A stretch of DNA of 15,503 nt from CAMQVM01 sp044433365 (GCA_044433365.1 JAWXTR010000080.1:1-15503), one strand, 5' to 3'. Numbered from the stretch's first letter, positions 1-7,079 are shown. Notes: generated by a model from the letters alone, not told the origin. Translations and numbers: made by a program.

Positions 1-276
1 GAGATTAATAGCTTCGGCATACATTGGGAGGATATTGACGAGGATGTAAGTTTTGAAAGTTTCGAGTATGATAATTCAGAACCTACGGAGCTTCAGCGAT
101 TCTTTCTTACTCATAAAGAAATAAATGTAGCGGAATTTGCTAAAAGAGTAGGTATCAATGCCACTTTATTGCGCAATTACATTAATGGATTTAAAAAACC
201 ATCAAAGGAGAGAGAGTTGGAAATTTTACAACATATCCATAAGATGGGAGAGGATTTTATGGCTGTTGTTTTTTAG
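1..276 (+). CDS. DUF2442-type protein with C-terminal helix-turn-helix (3' end only)
   Basis: The reading frame is open from the first base of the window and ends at TAG 274-276, giving the last 91 residues. The N-terminal part visible here (INSFGIHWEDIDEDVSFE) matches the end of the DUF2442 fold. It is followed by a Cro/XRE-like helix-turn-helix (roughly residues 41-75: VAEFAKRVGINATLLRNYI). DUF2442 proteins usually sit beside a DUF4160 partner in two-gene cassettes resembling toxin-antitoxin pairs, but the partner would lie left of the window and is not seen. The gene is transcribed toward the phage-like early operon and ends before a hairpin. Whether it belongs to the element or to the host flank cannot be decided here. 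A DNA-binding autoregulator is the likely role (inference). Confidence 0.75.
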   Translation, partial: EINSFGIHWEDIDEDVSFESFEYDNSEPTELQRFFLTHKEINVAEFAKRVGINATLLRNYINGFKKPSKERELEILQHIHKMGEDFMAVVF

Positions 277-299
277 TAAACAAATTCTTGCTCTTAGAA

Positions 300-342
300 A
301 ACATCCCCTATAATCTGATTTTTTTAGAATATAGGGGATGTT
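300..342. terminator. Bidirectional stem-loop between convergent genes
   Basis: A perfect 13-bp inverted repeat (AACATCCCCTATA at 300-312, its complement at 330-342) encloses a 17-base loop that contains a run of seven T. It lies exactly between the end of the rightward DUF2442 gene (276) and the end of the leftward operon (365). A shared terminator is the natural reading. There is no clean U-tract immediately after either arm, so the strength is uncertain. Confidence 0.7.
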
Positions 343-364
343 GTTGTATTATATTTATTTAATT

Positions 365-772
365 TTAAGTCGTTGCAAGCGATGGATAAACAGATAAAAT
401 ATAATTGCATATTTGGTCAACCTCAGAGCGAAATTTGCTATAAATTTTATACTCATATATAACCTTTTTAACAGCTACACTAATAGCAGCAGAGGAATTA
501 TAATGCAATACCTCTGCTAGTGGTGTTCTTATTCCTCTAGGGAGACTCACTCCAACGTATGAGATAGGAGAGTAAAGTTTTACTATCACTGCTACAAACA
601 GGTATTTTTGTTTTTTTTGTGGCATCCTTTTTTCAGGCATAAGCGATAAGAAGCATTCATATAACGCTGGAATTGCAGCTACATCAGTCAACTGAGGGGC
701 AGACACCTCTTTTAATTTCTTTTTAGATTCTTTAATATTTCGGATTAACTCCTGCATAGTCGAAATTTCCAT
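365..772 (-). CDS. Small helix-turn-helix protein resembling DnaA domain IV
   Basis: 135 residues, last gene of the leftward operon. The C-terminal half reads like the DNA-binding domain IV of DnaA: a helix (KQKYLFVAVIVKLY), a second segment (RTPLAEVLHYNSSAAISVAVKKV) corresponding to the DnaA helix-turn-helix, and a trailing helix with FRSEVDQI, comparable to the FREEV segment in DnaA proteins. There is no AAA+ ATPase domain, so it is not an initiator by itself. Stand-alone proteins of this type are common in phage early regions and could act as regulators of late genes or bind the origin (inference). It is separated from the VRR-NUC gene by about 120 bases, more than other operon spacings, so it may have its own promoter. 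I could not find a convincing one. Confidence 0.6.
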   Translation of the reverse strand: MEISTMQELIRNIKESKKKLKEVSAPQLTDVAAIPALYECFLSLMPEKRMPQKKQKYLFVAVIVKLYSPISYVGVSLPRGIRTPLAEVLHYNSSAAISVAVKKVIYEYKIYSKFRSEVDQICNYILSVYPSLATT

Positions 773-893
773 CTGTTTTGTCGTTTAAATTTTTAATATT
801 ATTTTTGCAAAGAGAATCCAAAAGGTTCTTTCAATTTCTGTGTTAATTCCTGATGCTGCGGTAGGTGTCAGGTTTTTTAGTTTTAAGTAAAGT

Positions 894-1244
894 TTATTTC
901 CCTAAATAAATTCTTATCTCGTTTATAAACTCCTCTACATTTCGGCAAATTACATATTTGTAACCATTTGCTTCTATATTTGATTGGAATATTTTTTGCG
1001 ATTCTTGCTGTGTTCCTTTCCCCTGTTTCATCTCTATACATAATCCATGATATAAAGATGATGGAGTTAAGAGAATTAAATCAGATACCCCTGCTAAAAC
1101 TCCTTCGGCTTTTAATATTCCACCCTCTATTTTATTTCGGTATCCACCATTAGGTACCGCAAAAAACACTCCGCTTAATTTTGGGTACTGCAAACGAAAC
1201 CATCTAACGCATATTTGCTGCAATTTACTTTCTATATGTCGCAT
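894..1244 (-). CDS. VRR-NUC domain nuclease
   Basis: 116 residues from the ATG at 1244. A longer in-frame start at 1298 exists, but the shorter start overlaps the stop of the preceding gene by one base (TAATG), the junction style used elsewhere in this operon. The fold signature is clear: PNGG at about 31-34, an AGVSDL segment carrying the metal-binding Asp (about 55), then IEMK (Glu 71 and Lys 73), followed by QESQK and a terminal YVICRNVEEF segment. Together these are the complete active site of the VRR-NUC branch of PD-(D/E)XK nucleases. Phage VRR-NUC proteins of this size are stand-alone domains that probably process branched or nicked DNA during replication or recombination. The specific substrate is inferred, not shown. 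Confidence 0.85.
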   Translation of the reverse strand: MRHIESKLQQICVRWFRLQYPKLSGVFFAVPNGGYRNKIEGGILKAEGVLAGVSDLILLTPSSLYHGLCIEMKQGKGTQQESQKIFQSNIEANGYKYVICRNVEEFINEIRIYLGK

Positions 1245-1456
1245 TATTTTGTCGCTAATCTTTTTCGTGCATCCCCCGAAGCTCTTAAAATCTTCCATCT
1301 TTCAGGGTCCTCGTTTTTAAATTTTTCCAACTCTTTTTCATCCACGGCTCTTTCGCCTAGATGGTTGGAATAATAAGAGATTTCGCCATTTATCGTCAAT
1401 CCCCATATCGCTAGTTGCGATATTCCAAATTCTTTTTTTGCTGCTGCTATTGTCAT
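1244..1456 (-). CDS. Small hypothetical protein with possible N-terminal helix-turn-helix
   Basis: 70 residues, translationally coupled to the VRR-NUC gene downstream through a TAATG overlap. The first 20 residues (TIAAAKKEFGISQLAIWGL) could form a short helix-turn-helix, and the rest is charged, with a helical segment around KELEKFKNEDPERWK. I do not recognise the family. Its position directly before a nuclease suggests a shared role or merely co-expression; nothing in the sequence decides this. The coding assignment rests on the coupling and on the absence of a competing frame. Confidence 0.65.
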   Translation of the reverse strand: MTIAAAKKEFGISQLAIWGLTINGEISYYSNHLGERAVDEKELEKFKNEDPERWKILRASGDARKRLATK

Positions 1457-1507
1457 ATTTTTATTTTAATCCTTTCCAATACATCAGCACTGGAAAGGAA
1501 TTGTTAA

Positions 1508-1854
1508 TTAAATAACCATCCAATCCTCAGAAAGGATGTCTGTTTGTGATGCTAGCCACGGAACGAAGTGATTATCGGCTGTTTTCATTGCTATGAAAGG
1601 GTGGAAAGTTCCGTCTATCTTCCCATTTTCTTTTATTAAGTAATATTTATCACCATACAAGTCTACGTAACGCAGGTACATATTTTTGCCATTCCAGCCT
1701 TTCGAGCTACTTTTTTACCTTGTTTTAATAATTCTGTGTTTTCGTGAATGTTTCCAATGATAATTCCTCGCTCTACACCATCAATGTGCCTCTTAATCGG
1801 AATAGGCTCGTTTGTTTCCACACAATAGTGATAGTATCTATTCGTTGTTTTCAT
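1508..1854 (-). pseudogene. Tad2-like (DUF2829) anti-Thoeris protein, frameshifted
   Basis: Two consecutive frames together encode one DUF2829 protein. The first frame starts at the ATG at 1854, which overlaps the upstream stop as ATGA. It reaches LLKQGKKVARK, then would run out of frame to a stop at 1663. In the other frame the protein continues as GWNGKNMYLRYVDLYG and ends with IAMKTADNHFVPWLASQTD and EDWMVI, stopping at 1508-1510. These are the conserved N- and C-terminal blocks of Tad2, the phage protein that sequesters the gcADPR signal of Thoeris defence. Restoring the frame needs one extra base near 1699-1703, where CGAAAGG would have been CGAAAAGG. About 35 residues before the Tad2 core form an N-terminal extension. 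Either the gene is broken, the assembly dropped a base, or a -1 shift on A-AAG occurs. The TGG codons for Trp and the full C-terminal block are intact, so any inactivation is recent. Confidence 0.8.
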
Positions 1855-2090
1855 CGCATTTGCTTTATATAGGTTACTAATCTCAGACATGTAGGACAAT
1901 CACACTTTTTGTAACTCCCTACATATTCATCTCCAATGCTCTCAAAGTCATTAAATTTGAGATTGCTATCTGGTATTGCTAATCCACATATTGTGTATTC
2001 TCCTCCGTGTGCAACACCAACAATATGGGTAATTGTCTTTATTGTCCCATCTGGTGTTCTGTGGAGCATTTTCTGCAAATTTGGTTTCAT
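1851..2090 (-). CDS. Cys-rich small phage protein (possible zinc site)
   Basis: 79 residues. The middle has THIVGVAHGGEYTICGLAIP and the C-terminus has KKCDCPTCLRL. Cys35, Cys63, Cys65 and Cys68 could make a small metal site. Similar short proteins with a histidine/glycine-rich centre and a CxCxxC end occur in phage early regions without known function. It ends in an ATGA overlap with the Tad2-like gene, so the two are translationally coupled. A purine-rich AAGAGA stretch precedes the start. I do not recognise a defined family. Confidence 0.7.
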   Translation of the reverse strand: MKPNLQKMLHRTPDGTIKTITHIVGVAHGGEYTICGLAIPDSNLKFNDFESIGDEYVGSYKKCDCPTCLRLVTYIKQMR

Positions 2091-2096
2091 AGTCTC

Positions 2097-2381
2097 TTAA
2101 TTTAGCTCAACGACTACCTCTCCGTTGGCAGTTTCTAAAATTTCAATACCGTTAGCATCGTTAATCCCTGTGTATTGACCGATGGTGTCGGGGTCGACAT
2201 CATTTGGGCATCCATTGCTACTATAAATCAAATGCACATCTATGCCATACATATTGCGATACTTAACATAACTCCCTTTTATCCATCGACCTTTCTGGTA
2301 TTCTTGGGTTCTTTTGCCCCTAAATTTTATTTCTCTTTTACTGCAATTTTCCCCTTTGCAGTGTAATATATCGTGATTCAT
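2097..2381 (-). CDS. YopX-domain protein, short form
   Basis: 94 residues. The YopX signature is clear: REIKFRGK near residues 17-24, GRWIKGSYV, and DPDTIGQYTGINDANGIEI near the end. YopX proteins are widespread in phages of Firmicutes and Bacteroidota and their molecular role is unknown. Typical members continue for another 30-50 residues after the GKEI(F/Y)EGDI block. This one instead ends with ETANGEVVVELN, so it is a shortened version, and the usual EGDIV segment is missing. Six bases separate it from the next gene. Confidence 0.85.
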   Translation of the reverse strand: MNHDILHCKGENCSKREIKFRGKRTQEYQKGRWIKGSYVKYRNMYGIDVHLIYSSNGCPNDVDPDTIGQYTGINDANGIEILETANGEVVVELN

Positions 2382-2409
2382 ACTAATTCTGTTTTTTCTG
2401 TTCTTTGCC

Positions 2410-2781
2410 CTACTCTTGCAGAAATTTCACATAGTTGATAAAGCCCATATACTCGTCAAGGAATTGTTTATTATTTTTGTGGGTTTCTTTTACCTGTTTT
2501 TCAAACTCTTCTAAACTCCCTTTAAAGCATCCACACCAAATTTTGTCATCTTCAAAGCAATAAGTTGTTGTACGCTTTGACGAGCCTATGCAGGACACTT
2601 GCAAGTACCGCTTGTCAAGGTCGGCATATCTGAGGTCGGCATCTCTGAGGTCGGCACCACTTTTGATTGCTTCCACTAGCGTATCTTTAATCGTGTTATT
2701 TTCTTTTTCATATTCAAACAAGACTTTGTCAAATATGGATTTGATTTGAATTTTAATCATTGTTTTGTTTTGGTCTTTCAT
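2410..2781 (-). CDS. Pentapeptide-repeat protein with charged C-terminal domain
   Basis: 123 residues. A short pentapeptide stretch (ADLRDADLRYADL, about residues 44-56) covers only two to three units, too few for a complete quadrilateral beta-helix turn. The C-terminal block (YLQVSCIGSSKRTTTYC... WCGCFKGSLEEFEKQV) is a conserved tail seen in many phage pentapeptide-repeat proteins. Function unknown. The start is the first ATG, two bases after the stop of the upstream gene. An internal ATG seven codons on is possible. Confidence 0.75.
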   Translation of the reverse strand: MKDQNKTMIKIQIKSIFDKVLFEYEKENNTIKDTLVEAIKSGADLRDADLRYADLDKRYLQVSCIGSSKRTTTYCFEDDKIWCGCFKGSLEEFEKQVKETHKNNKQFLDEYMGFINYVKFLQE

Positions 2782-2783
2782 AA

Positions 2784-2975
2784 CTATTCTGTTTTAAATT
2801 TTAATGTGTATTTCAATGCTTTTTCTAGTTTCATGATAAAGTAGCCTTTAGTGGTTTTTACCCAGCACATTTCACCCTTTTTGATGCTTTCGTTTTCTGC
2901 TTTGTGAAATATCTCTGATCTTTTTTGCGCCCTACACCTAAGCTCGAACAGCTCGTCGTTCGTTTCTATCGCCAT
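2784..2975 (-). CDS. Small hypothetical protein
   Basis: 63 residues, Lys/Glu-rich, with a helix (DELFELRCRAQKRSEIFHKA) and a short beta-like segment (MCWVKTTKGYFIMKLEKA). The ATG overlaps the upstream reading frame by 38 bases, which is longer than the other overlaps here, but a purine-rich AGAAG sits just before it. No family recognised. Confidence 0.6.
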   Translation of the reverse strand: MAIETNDELFELRCRAQKRSEIFHKAENESIKKGEMCWVKTTKGYFIMKLEKALKYTLKFKTE

Positions 2976-3834
2976 CTTCTAATAACGGTTTAAAATTTTC
3001 ATACTTCGTCTTTTCGTTCACGGTGTAAAAAGCAAATTGCGATTTTTCAAAAGCAATATAATCGGCAAGATGCTTTCGAATTTCAAGCAATGGCTTATGG
3101 ATGTTAGAGTGCCAATTCTTTTCGTTAAGCTTGACCGCCTTGCTTAATGTTTTTTCAACCATTGCAACTAAAATATTTGCACTTTTTGTGAAATCGTCAA
3201 GTAACACGGAGTCATATATTGCTTCGTATATATCGCTCGCTGCTTCCGCTAGCCTTAGATGCTCCTCTCGGTTGTCTTTCGCCTTGCTTTTGTTAAACAA
3301 CTCATTCGCCTCTTTTTCACACAATCTCACATCTTGCCGAAGAACTCCTAATGCTCTCCTACCTTTCGAATCTAAAGCCATTGACTCAATTAAACTATCG
3401 AACGGATATACGAACATATTGGTGAGGATGTAAATTTCCATTATATCAGCGTAATTTTCAACCCTGAAGTTATACGACACTTCGTCGGCTTCTTTGGCTA
3501 TTCGTTCCATGTCTGAAATCGCCATCGCAAGATAAGAGAGCTTAAACTTGCCCATCTCTTTATTGCTTAAATTTCCGCCCTGCGACTTATACATTTTCTG
3601 ACAAAATAGCCTGCATTGACGGTCAAACGAAAAAACAGTAATATCTTCGAGCTTATCCATTTCAAGCTGTACCGCTGCACCCCAACAATTGGAGTGGCAA
3701 CGCTTTGTTTTGATGGTTTTACCGAATTTGTAGTAAATTAGGGTGTACTGCTCGCCCTGTTTGATTGCTTCGCCACAAAGCTCGCATTTGAGCGGTTTTT
3801 TGGCTTTTAAGGTTTGTTTTTTAATTATTTTCAT
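2938..3834 (-). CDS. Large hypothetical protein with N-terminal zinc-finger-like motif
   Basis: 298 residues. The N-terminus holds a CELC pair (Cys17, Cys20) and, 25 residues later, RCHSNC (Cys46/His47/Cys50), a treble-clef or PARP-like zinc-finger spacing. The rest is predominantly helical, with long charged helices (for example EKEANELFNKSKAKDNREEHLRL at about 175-197) and no recognisable enzyme motif. It is the largest unassigned gene in the operon and follows the DnaC-like and membrane-protein genes. A DNA-binding or adaptor role would fit the zinc finger but is only inference. Confidence 0.7.
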   Translation of the reverse strand: MKIIKKQTLKAKKPLKCELCGEAIKQGEQYTLIYYKFGKTIKTKRCHSNCWGAAVQLEMDKLEDITVFSFDRQCRLFCQKMYKSQGGNLSNKEMGKFKLSYLAMAISDMERIAKEADEVSYNFRVENYADIMEIYILTNMFVYPFDSLIESMALDSKGRRALGVLRQDVRLCEKEANELFNKSKAKDNREEHLRLAEAASDIYEAIYDSVLLDDFTKSANILVAMVEKTLSKAVKLNEKNWHSNIHKPLLEIRKHLADYIAFEKSQFAFYTVNEKTKYENFKPLLEDGDRNERRAVRA

Positions 3835-3853
3835 AGGTTTGAGGTTTGATATT

Positions 3854-4069
3854 TTACTGTAAGAATTTACAAATCAAAGCTGCAATAAAAGCTACAATTT
3901 TACATATAAATCTAAGCAAAAAGTATATTACCACTCCGTCAATTGCTGCTCCAAAAAACTGAGCTGCATAATGCTTGGAAAACGAAAATCCTAGTAGCTT
4001 TTCAGCTGCTTTAGACATTGTAAGAGCTATTTGTAGGGCTAATAAGCCTATGAGATGAAATATTAACAT
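3854..4069 (-). CDS. Small two-helix membrane protein
   Basis: 71 residues with two hydrophobic segments: about residues 1-18 (LIFHLIGLLALQIALTM) and about 42-70 (GAAIDGVVIYFLLRFICKIVAFIAALICKFLQ), separated by a short polar, basic loop. No signal peptidase site is evident. It starts seven bases after the DnaC-like gene. Small membrane proteins in early operons can be superinfection-exclusion or host-takeover factors, but nothing here proves that. Confidence 0.65.
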   Translation of the reverse strand: MLIFHLIGLLALQIALTMSKAAEKLLGFSFSKHYAAQFFGAAIDGVVIYFLLRFICKIVAFIAALICKFLQ

Positions 4070-4076
4070 AACTGTA

Positions 4077-4778
4077 TTAATTTCTTCTGTAACTATTAGA
4101 TTTATAAGCTATACGTGGAGAAAGTTCAGTCATTCTATCGGCTATCCTGTCACCGTAGTATTCGCTTATCTGCTTGAAATTAAGATTTGTCGTCATTATG
4201 GTCATTAACCTTTTTTCGTACCGCCAATATAGGATTTCAGCTATCGGACAAATCTCAGTACCATAATGCAATACTTTTGTCGGCTCAACTCCAATATCGT
4301 CAATAATCAGCGATGGTAATTTTTTTATTGCTTCGAACGCTTCCGCACTGGTGTTAGCTATCACTGCAATATCCTGAGCTGAGTAGATAACTGGCACGTG
4401 CAGAGCTGCTCGCTTTTCGATTTGGTCTATCTGTCTATCCGAAAGGCAAGAAGTGTCTTTTAACTGCTGTTGTGAAACATTCTTGATTGCTTCATAAACT
4501 TTAACTATCGCCTTTACCGTTGTGGTCTTTCCATTGCCGATATTGCCGTAAATCACCAGCCAAGGTTTGGTGTAGTTATATTCAAGCCACTTAGCTACGT
4601 TTTTTAGCTCCATTTGCGGCTTTTCTACCGTCTTGCTAGTAGATTCTACCACTTTGGCATAGAAAGCAGCTAAAACTCGCTCTATTTCGCTTTCAGGGAG
4701 CGGAATTTTATTATAACACCGTTTCGTAGTCGTCTTTTGAATTTGAGACAACACCATTTCGGTTAAATTTGGATTCAT
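4077..4778 (-). CDS. DnaC/IstB-type helicase-loader ATPase
   Basis: 233 residues. Walker A is GNIGNGKTT (about 78-86) and Walker B is LIIDD (157-161). A sensor-I-like MTTN follows near 196-199 and the arginine-rich GDRIADRMTEL near 210-220. This order and length match DnaC-like AAA+ loaders, which deliver the host replicative helicase (DnaB) to an origin. The start at 4778 is supported by an unusually good Shine-Dalgarno for this window (AAGGAG at 4785-4790, six bases before ATG). The gene begins inside the end of the initiator gene (68-base overlap), as expected for an initiator/loader pair. No phage DnaB gene is present, so the host helicase is presumably used. Confidence 0.88.
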   Translation of the reverse strand: MNPNLTEMVLSQIQKTTTKRCYNKIPLPESEIERVLAAFYAKVVESTSKTVEKPQMELKNVAKWLEYNYTKPWLVIYGNIGNGKTTTVKAIVKVYEAIKNVSQQQLKDTSCLSDRQIDQIEKRAALHVPVIYSAQDIAVIANTSAEAFEAIKKLPSLIIDDIGVEPTKVLHYGTEICPIAEILYWRYEKRLMTIMTTNLNFKQISEYYGDRIADRMTELSPRIAYKSNSYRRN

Positions 4779-5484
4779 TTTTTTCTCCTTTCTCGTTTTT
4801 TGCCCACTGAACGAAAGTCAGGTAGGCGGATTGGTTTTTCTTTACCAACGGTTTCCAGTTGTGCATCGCAATTAAAAGTTGCGCAACAAAATCGCTCGGA
4901 TAGGCATCTTTAATTTTCAAAAATTGCGCTTTAGTAAATGGTTCACTCATTTTCGCAACTGCTGGGGCGTTTCCATTTATCCAACTTTGAAAATTTACAA
5001 AATCAATAGAGGGAGCGCAATAGGCGATTTCGCCTATACTCTCATTATTTTCATTATTTACATTATTCTTTCCTATTATATTTGTTTCCTCACTGTTTCC
5101 TTGCTGTTTCCTCACTGTTTCCTTTGGCGTTTCTTTTCTTGTAGACCTTTTATTGTAAGTATCGAAATTTGAGATAGTTATAAGCGTTTGCCCTGTTTCC
5201 TTTGGCGTTTCAATGCTAATCATACCATCGCTTTTAAGCAACTCTATAAAGGTTTTTACCTTTTTTGTGCTCCATTGGAAGTGATTAGCCAAATACCGCA
5301 ATGATACAGAAATTTGCCCTCGCTTAACAACAAATACCGAACTCGATAGATACAACTTCGCGTCCTCAATCCTAGCTTCTTTCAAGAGATAAAGCCAAGC
5401 CTCGAACCTCGAATAACAACGCTCTTCGCACCAAAGGTGGTGCTCAAATAGCCCTCTGTCGATAGGTATGAATCCTTTACTCAT
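4711..5484 (-). CDS. Replication initiator (winged-helix, DnaD/O-like)
   Basis: 257 residues. The N-terminal part (MSKGFIPIDRGLFEHHLWCEERCYSRFEAW... SVSLRYLANHFQWSTKKVKTFIELLKSDGMISIE) is the winged-helix domain of phage replication initiators that bind origin DNA. The middle (about 114-150) is low-complexity, with two KETPKET units and an Asn-rich stretch (NNVNNENNE). The C-terminal part (SEPFTKAQFLKIKDAYPSDFVAQLLIAMHNW) is a helical segment where loader or helicase contact would be expected. Immediately downstream lies the DnaC-like loader, the lambda O/P-like arrangement. The DNA encoding the low-complexity linker carries the iteron-like repeats listed separately, so this gene probably contains the origin it acts on. 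Confidence 0.82.
   Translation of the reverse strand: MSKGFIPIDRGLFEHHLWCEERCYSRFEAWLYLLKEARIEDAKLYLSSSVFVVKRGQISVSLRYLANHFQWSTKKVKTFIELLKSDGMISIETPKETGQTLITISNFDTYNKRSTRKETPKETVRKQQGNSEETNIIGKNNVNNENNESIGEIAYCAPSIDFVNFQSWINGNAPAVAKMSEPFTKAQFLKIKDAYPSDFVAQLLIAMHNWKPLVKKNQSAYLTFVQWAKNEKGEKNESKFNRNGVVSNSKDDYETVL
4785..4790 (-). promoter_or_regulatory. Shine-Dalgarno of the DnaC-like gene
   Basis: AAGGAG on the minus strand, six A residues before the ATG at 4778. Most starts in this operon have only A-rich leaders, so this strong site decides the start of the loader and should allow translation independent of the overlapping initiator frame. Confidence 0.7.
5036..5211. other. Candidate replication origin with iteron-like repeats inside the initiator gene
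   Basis: Four copies of TGTTTCCT occur at exact 11-base spacing (5083, 5094, 5105, 5116). Three of them are within nearly identical 11-mers (CACTGTTTCCT at 5091 and 5113, TGCTGTTTCCT at 5102). A further copy lies at 5194. A 19-base direct repeat starting CTGTTTCC is present at 5115-5133 and 5193-5211. Directly beside the array (about 5036-5090) is a very AT-rich block. Repeats plus an AT-rich unwinding region inside the initiator gene is the lambda O layout. The repeats encode the disordered Lys/Glu/Thr linker of the protein, which could alternatively explain them as simple coding repeats. Confidence 0.5.
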
Positions 5485-5485
5485 T

Positions 5486-6664
5486 TTATAAAATTACATC
5501 CGTTAAAATTCTACGTCCATTAGATAGCTGAACTCTGCGTTTATGGTCGTATATAAATCTAAACTCCGCTACATCACCAAATCTCTCTATATTTCCACAA
5601 AGGTCAACATACCAAGCACTATCTTTATTAGGAGCTGGACGAATACCTCTGCCGACTATTTGGTAATACATCGCTAACGACATTGTAGGTCTAGCCATTA
5701 CCACGCAATCTAATTCTGGGTAGTCAAAACCTGTTGTTAAGCAATTAGCGTTACAAAGAATTTTTAAATCTCCATTCTTAAAACGCCCTAGCGTATTTTC
5801 TCGCTCTTTTTTAGGAGTATCGCCTGTAACCATTGCGCAAATCTCGCCAAAGCTACTATTAATAGCGTGCATAAGCGATTCTGACTCTGCGATAAATCTC
5901 GTGAATACCAATATTCCCCTACGTATTTTAGCTGCGTTTAACAGCCTTATTACAATTCCCTGTAATCCTAAAGCGAAATCGCTTCTGTTATATTCTTCTA
6001 ACAAAGATTTTTCGGTATAATCTGCCCCTGTACTATTTAATTTTAATCTACTGCGGTCTATTTGAGTCATAGGAAAATACTCTACTTTTGCTAAAAAACC
6101 TGCTTCAACCATTTTCTTAATCTGGACCCCATAAAGGATTGTAGAAAAGATTTTTGGTCTAGTATTGGTAATCATTTTGATTGTAGAACCTGCGCTGTTA
6201 GAGTACAATCTGAAAGGTGTAGCGGTCAACCCTAAAATCTTAATCTTTCCTTTTCCGAAAAAATTAATCATATCGAGGTACATTCCGCCCTTTGCATTAA
6301 TACAATGCGCTTCATCAATCATAATGCACTTAAAGTGAGCGAACATATCTAGCTTATTGATTATGCTACCGATGGTTGCAAAAGTGATTCTGTTAATTTT
6401 CTTTTGACCGACAGAAGCAGAGAAAATAGAGCAGTCCAACACACCTAGAGCGCATAGTTTTGCAAAATTCTGCTCTAAAATTTCCTTGGATGGTTGCAGT
6501 ATCAATATCGGCTCAGTATATCTACTAGCGATGTCGGCTATAATTACCGACTTTCCACTTCCTGTCGGAAGAACCATTACACTCGCTTTAAAATCTTTTT
6601 TGTCTACTAAGTATTTCAAAGCCTTGTCTGACGCTTCTTGTTGGTATGGTCTTAATTTAAACAT
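5486..6664 (-). CDS. SF2 DEAD/DEAH-box helicase
   Basis: 392 residues from the ATG at 6664, which follows the stop of the preceding gene by one base and has AAGGATAG just before it; an in-frame ATG at 6688 would add eight residues inside the upstream gene. Motifs in order are a Q-motif-like LRPYQQEA, Walker A PTGSGKS (33-39), DEAH (117-120), TATPFR (147-152), the second RecA-like domain with VFTRF and TGDTPKKER, motif V LTTGFDYPEL and motif VI QIVGRGIRP. The C-terminus lacks extra domains. Compact SF2 helicases of this type in phage operons are related to UvsW/RecG-like branch-migration or origin-remodelling enzymes. Their neighbours (NinB, Sak4, nuclease) support a recombination-dependent replication role (inference). 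Confidence 0.9.
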   Translation of the reverse strand: MFKLRPYQQEASDKALKYLVDKKDFKASVMVLPTGSGKSVIIADIASRYTEPILILQPSKEILEQNFAKLCALGVLDCSIFSASVGQKKINRITFATIGSIINKLDMFAHFKCIMIDEAHCINAKGGMYLDMINFFGKGKIKILGLTATPFRLYSNSAGSTIKMITNTRPKIFSTILYGVQIKKMVEAGFLAKVEYFPMTQIDRSRLKLNSTGADYTEKSLLEEYNRSDFALGLQGIVIRLLNAAKIRRGILVFTRFIAESESLMHAINSSFGEICAMVTGDTPKKERENTLGRFKNGDLKILCNANCLTTGFDYPELDCVVMARPTMSLAMYYQIVGRGIRPAPNKDSAWYVDLCGNIERFGDVAEFRFIYDHKRRVQLSNGRRILTDVIL

Positions 6665-6665
6665 C

Positions 6666-7079
6666 TTATCTATCCTTATACTTCTCATAGAAGTGGTTAA
6701 ACTCTAAATCTTCGGGTATCGGTAAAACAATGCCTAACTCACTAGCTGCCCATGCTTGCATCTTATTAAGAAACTCAGTAAATTGCAGAGTGTTTAGCTT
6801 GGCAGTAGATGTAAGCTCGTGAGAAAGATTACCAAAAATGTAAACATCTTTATACCCTAAAAATCTCTCTTTGCAATACCTTTTTACATCCTCGGAGTCC
6901 GTGCCTGTATCATCCTGAATACACTTACACCAAAGATGAAAGAGGCTGTTTTGTGGTAATGTTCGCTTTTCTTTGTGTAGCTTAACTATCACCTCATATC
7001 GTTTGCCCTCTGGGAGCTTGCTTATATACGATTTAACAACCTCTTTATCTTTACCGTTGACAACCTTAAATGTCTCCAT
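6666..7079 (-). CDS. NinB/Orf-like recombination protein
   Basis: 137 residues. The NinB-family core is visible: KRTLPQNSLFHLWCKCI (about 38-54), DSEDVKRYCKERFLG, STAKLNTLQFTEFLNKMQAWAASELGI and the terminal LPIPED. In lambda this family (Orf) binds ssDNA and acts as a RecFOR-like mediator for annealing and strand exchange. Here it sits between an ssDNA-binding-like gene and a helicase, consistent with that role. Its ATG overlaps the upstream TAA by one base (TAATG), so translation is coupled to the upstream gene. Confidence 0.85.
   Translation of the reverse strand: METFKVVNGKDKEVVKSYISKLPEGKRYEVIVKLHKEKRTLPQNSLFHLWCKCIQDDTGTDSEDVKRYCKERFLGYKDVYIFGNLSHELTSTAKLNTLQFTEFLNKMQAWAASELGIVLPIPEDLEFNHFYEKYKDR

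Noticed and set aside
773..893. A promoter for the DnaA-IV-like gene (TCTCTTTG on the minus strand)
   Set aside because: It misses the conserved A of TAnnTTTG and has no TTTG at the right distance upstream, so I do not list it as a feature.
3101..3433. Rightward reading frame of 110 codons opposite the zinc-finger protein
   Set aside because: It lies entirely antisense within a well-supported gene, is Ser/Leu-rich in the manner of an antisense shadow and has no promoter or ribosome-binding site.
5080..5134. CRISPR-like array because of regular repeats
   Set aside because: Units are 11 bases with no spacers of CRISPR length, and lie inside a coding region.
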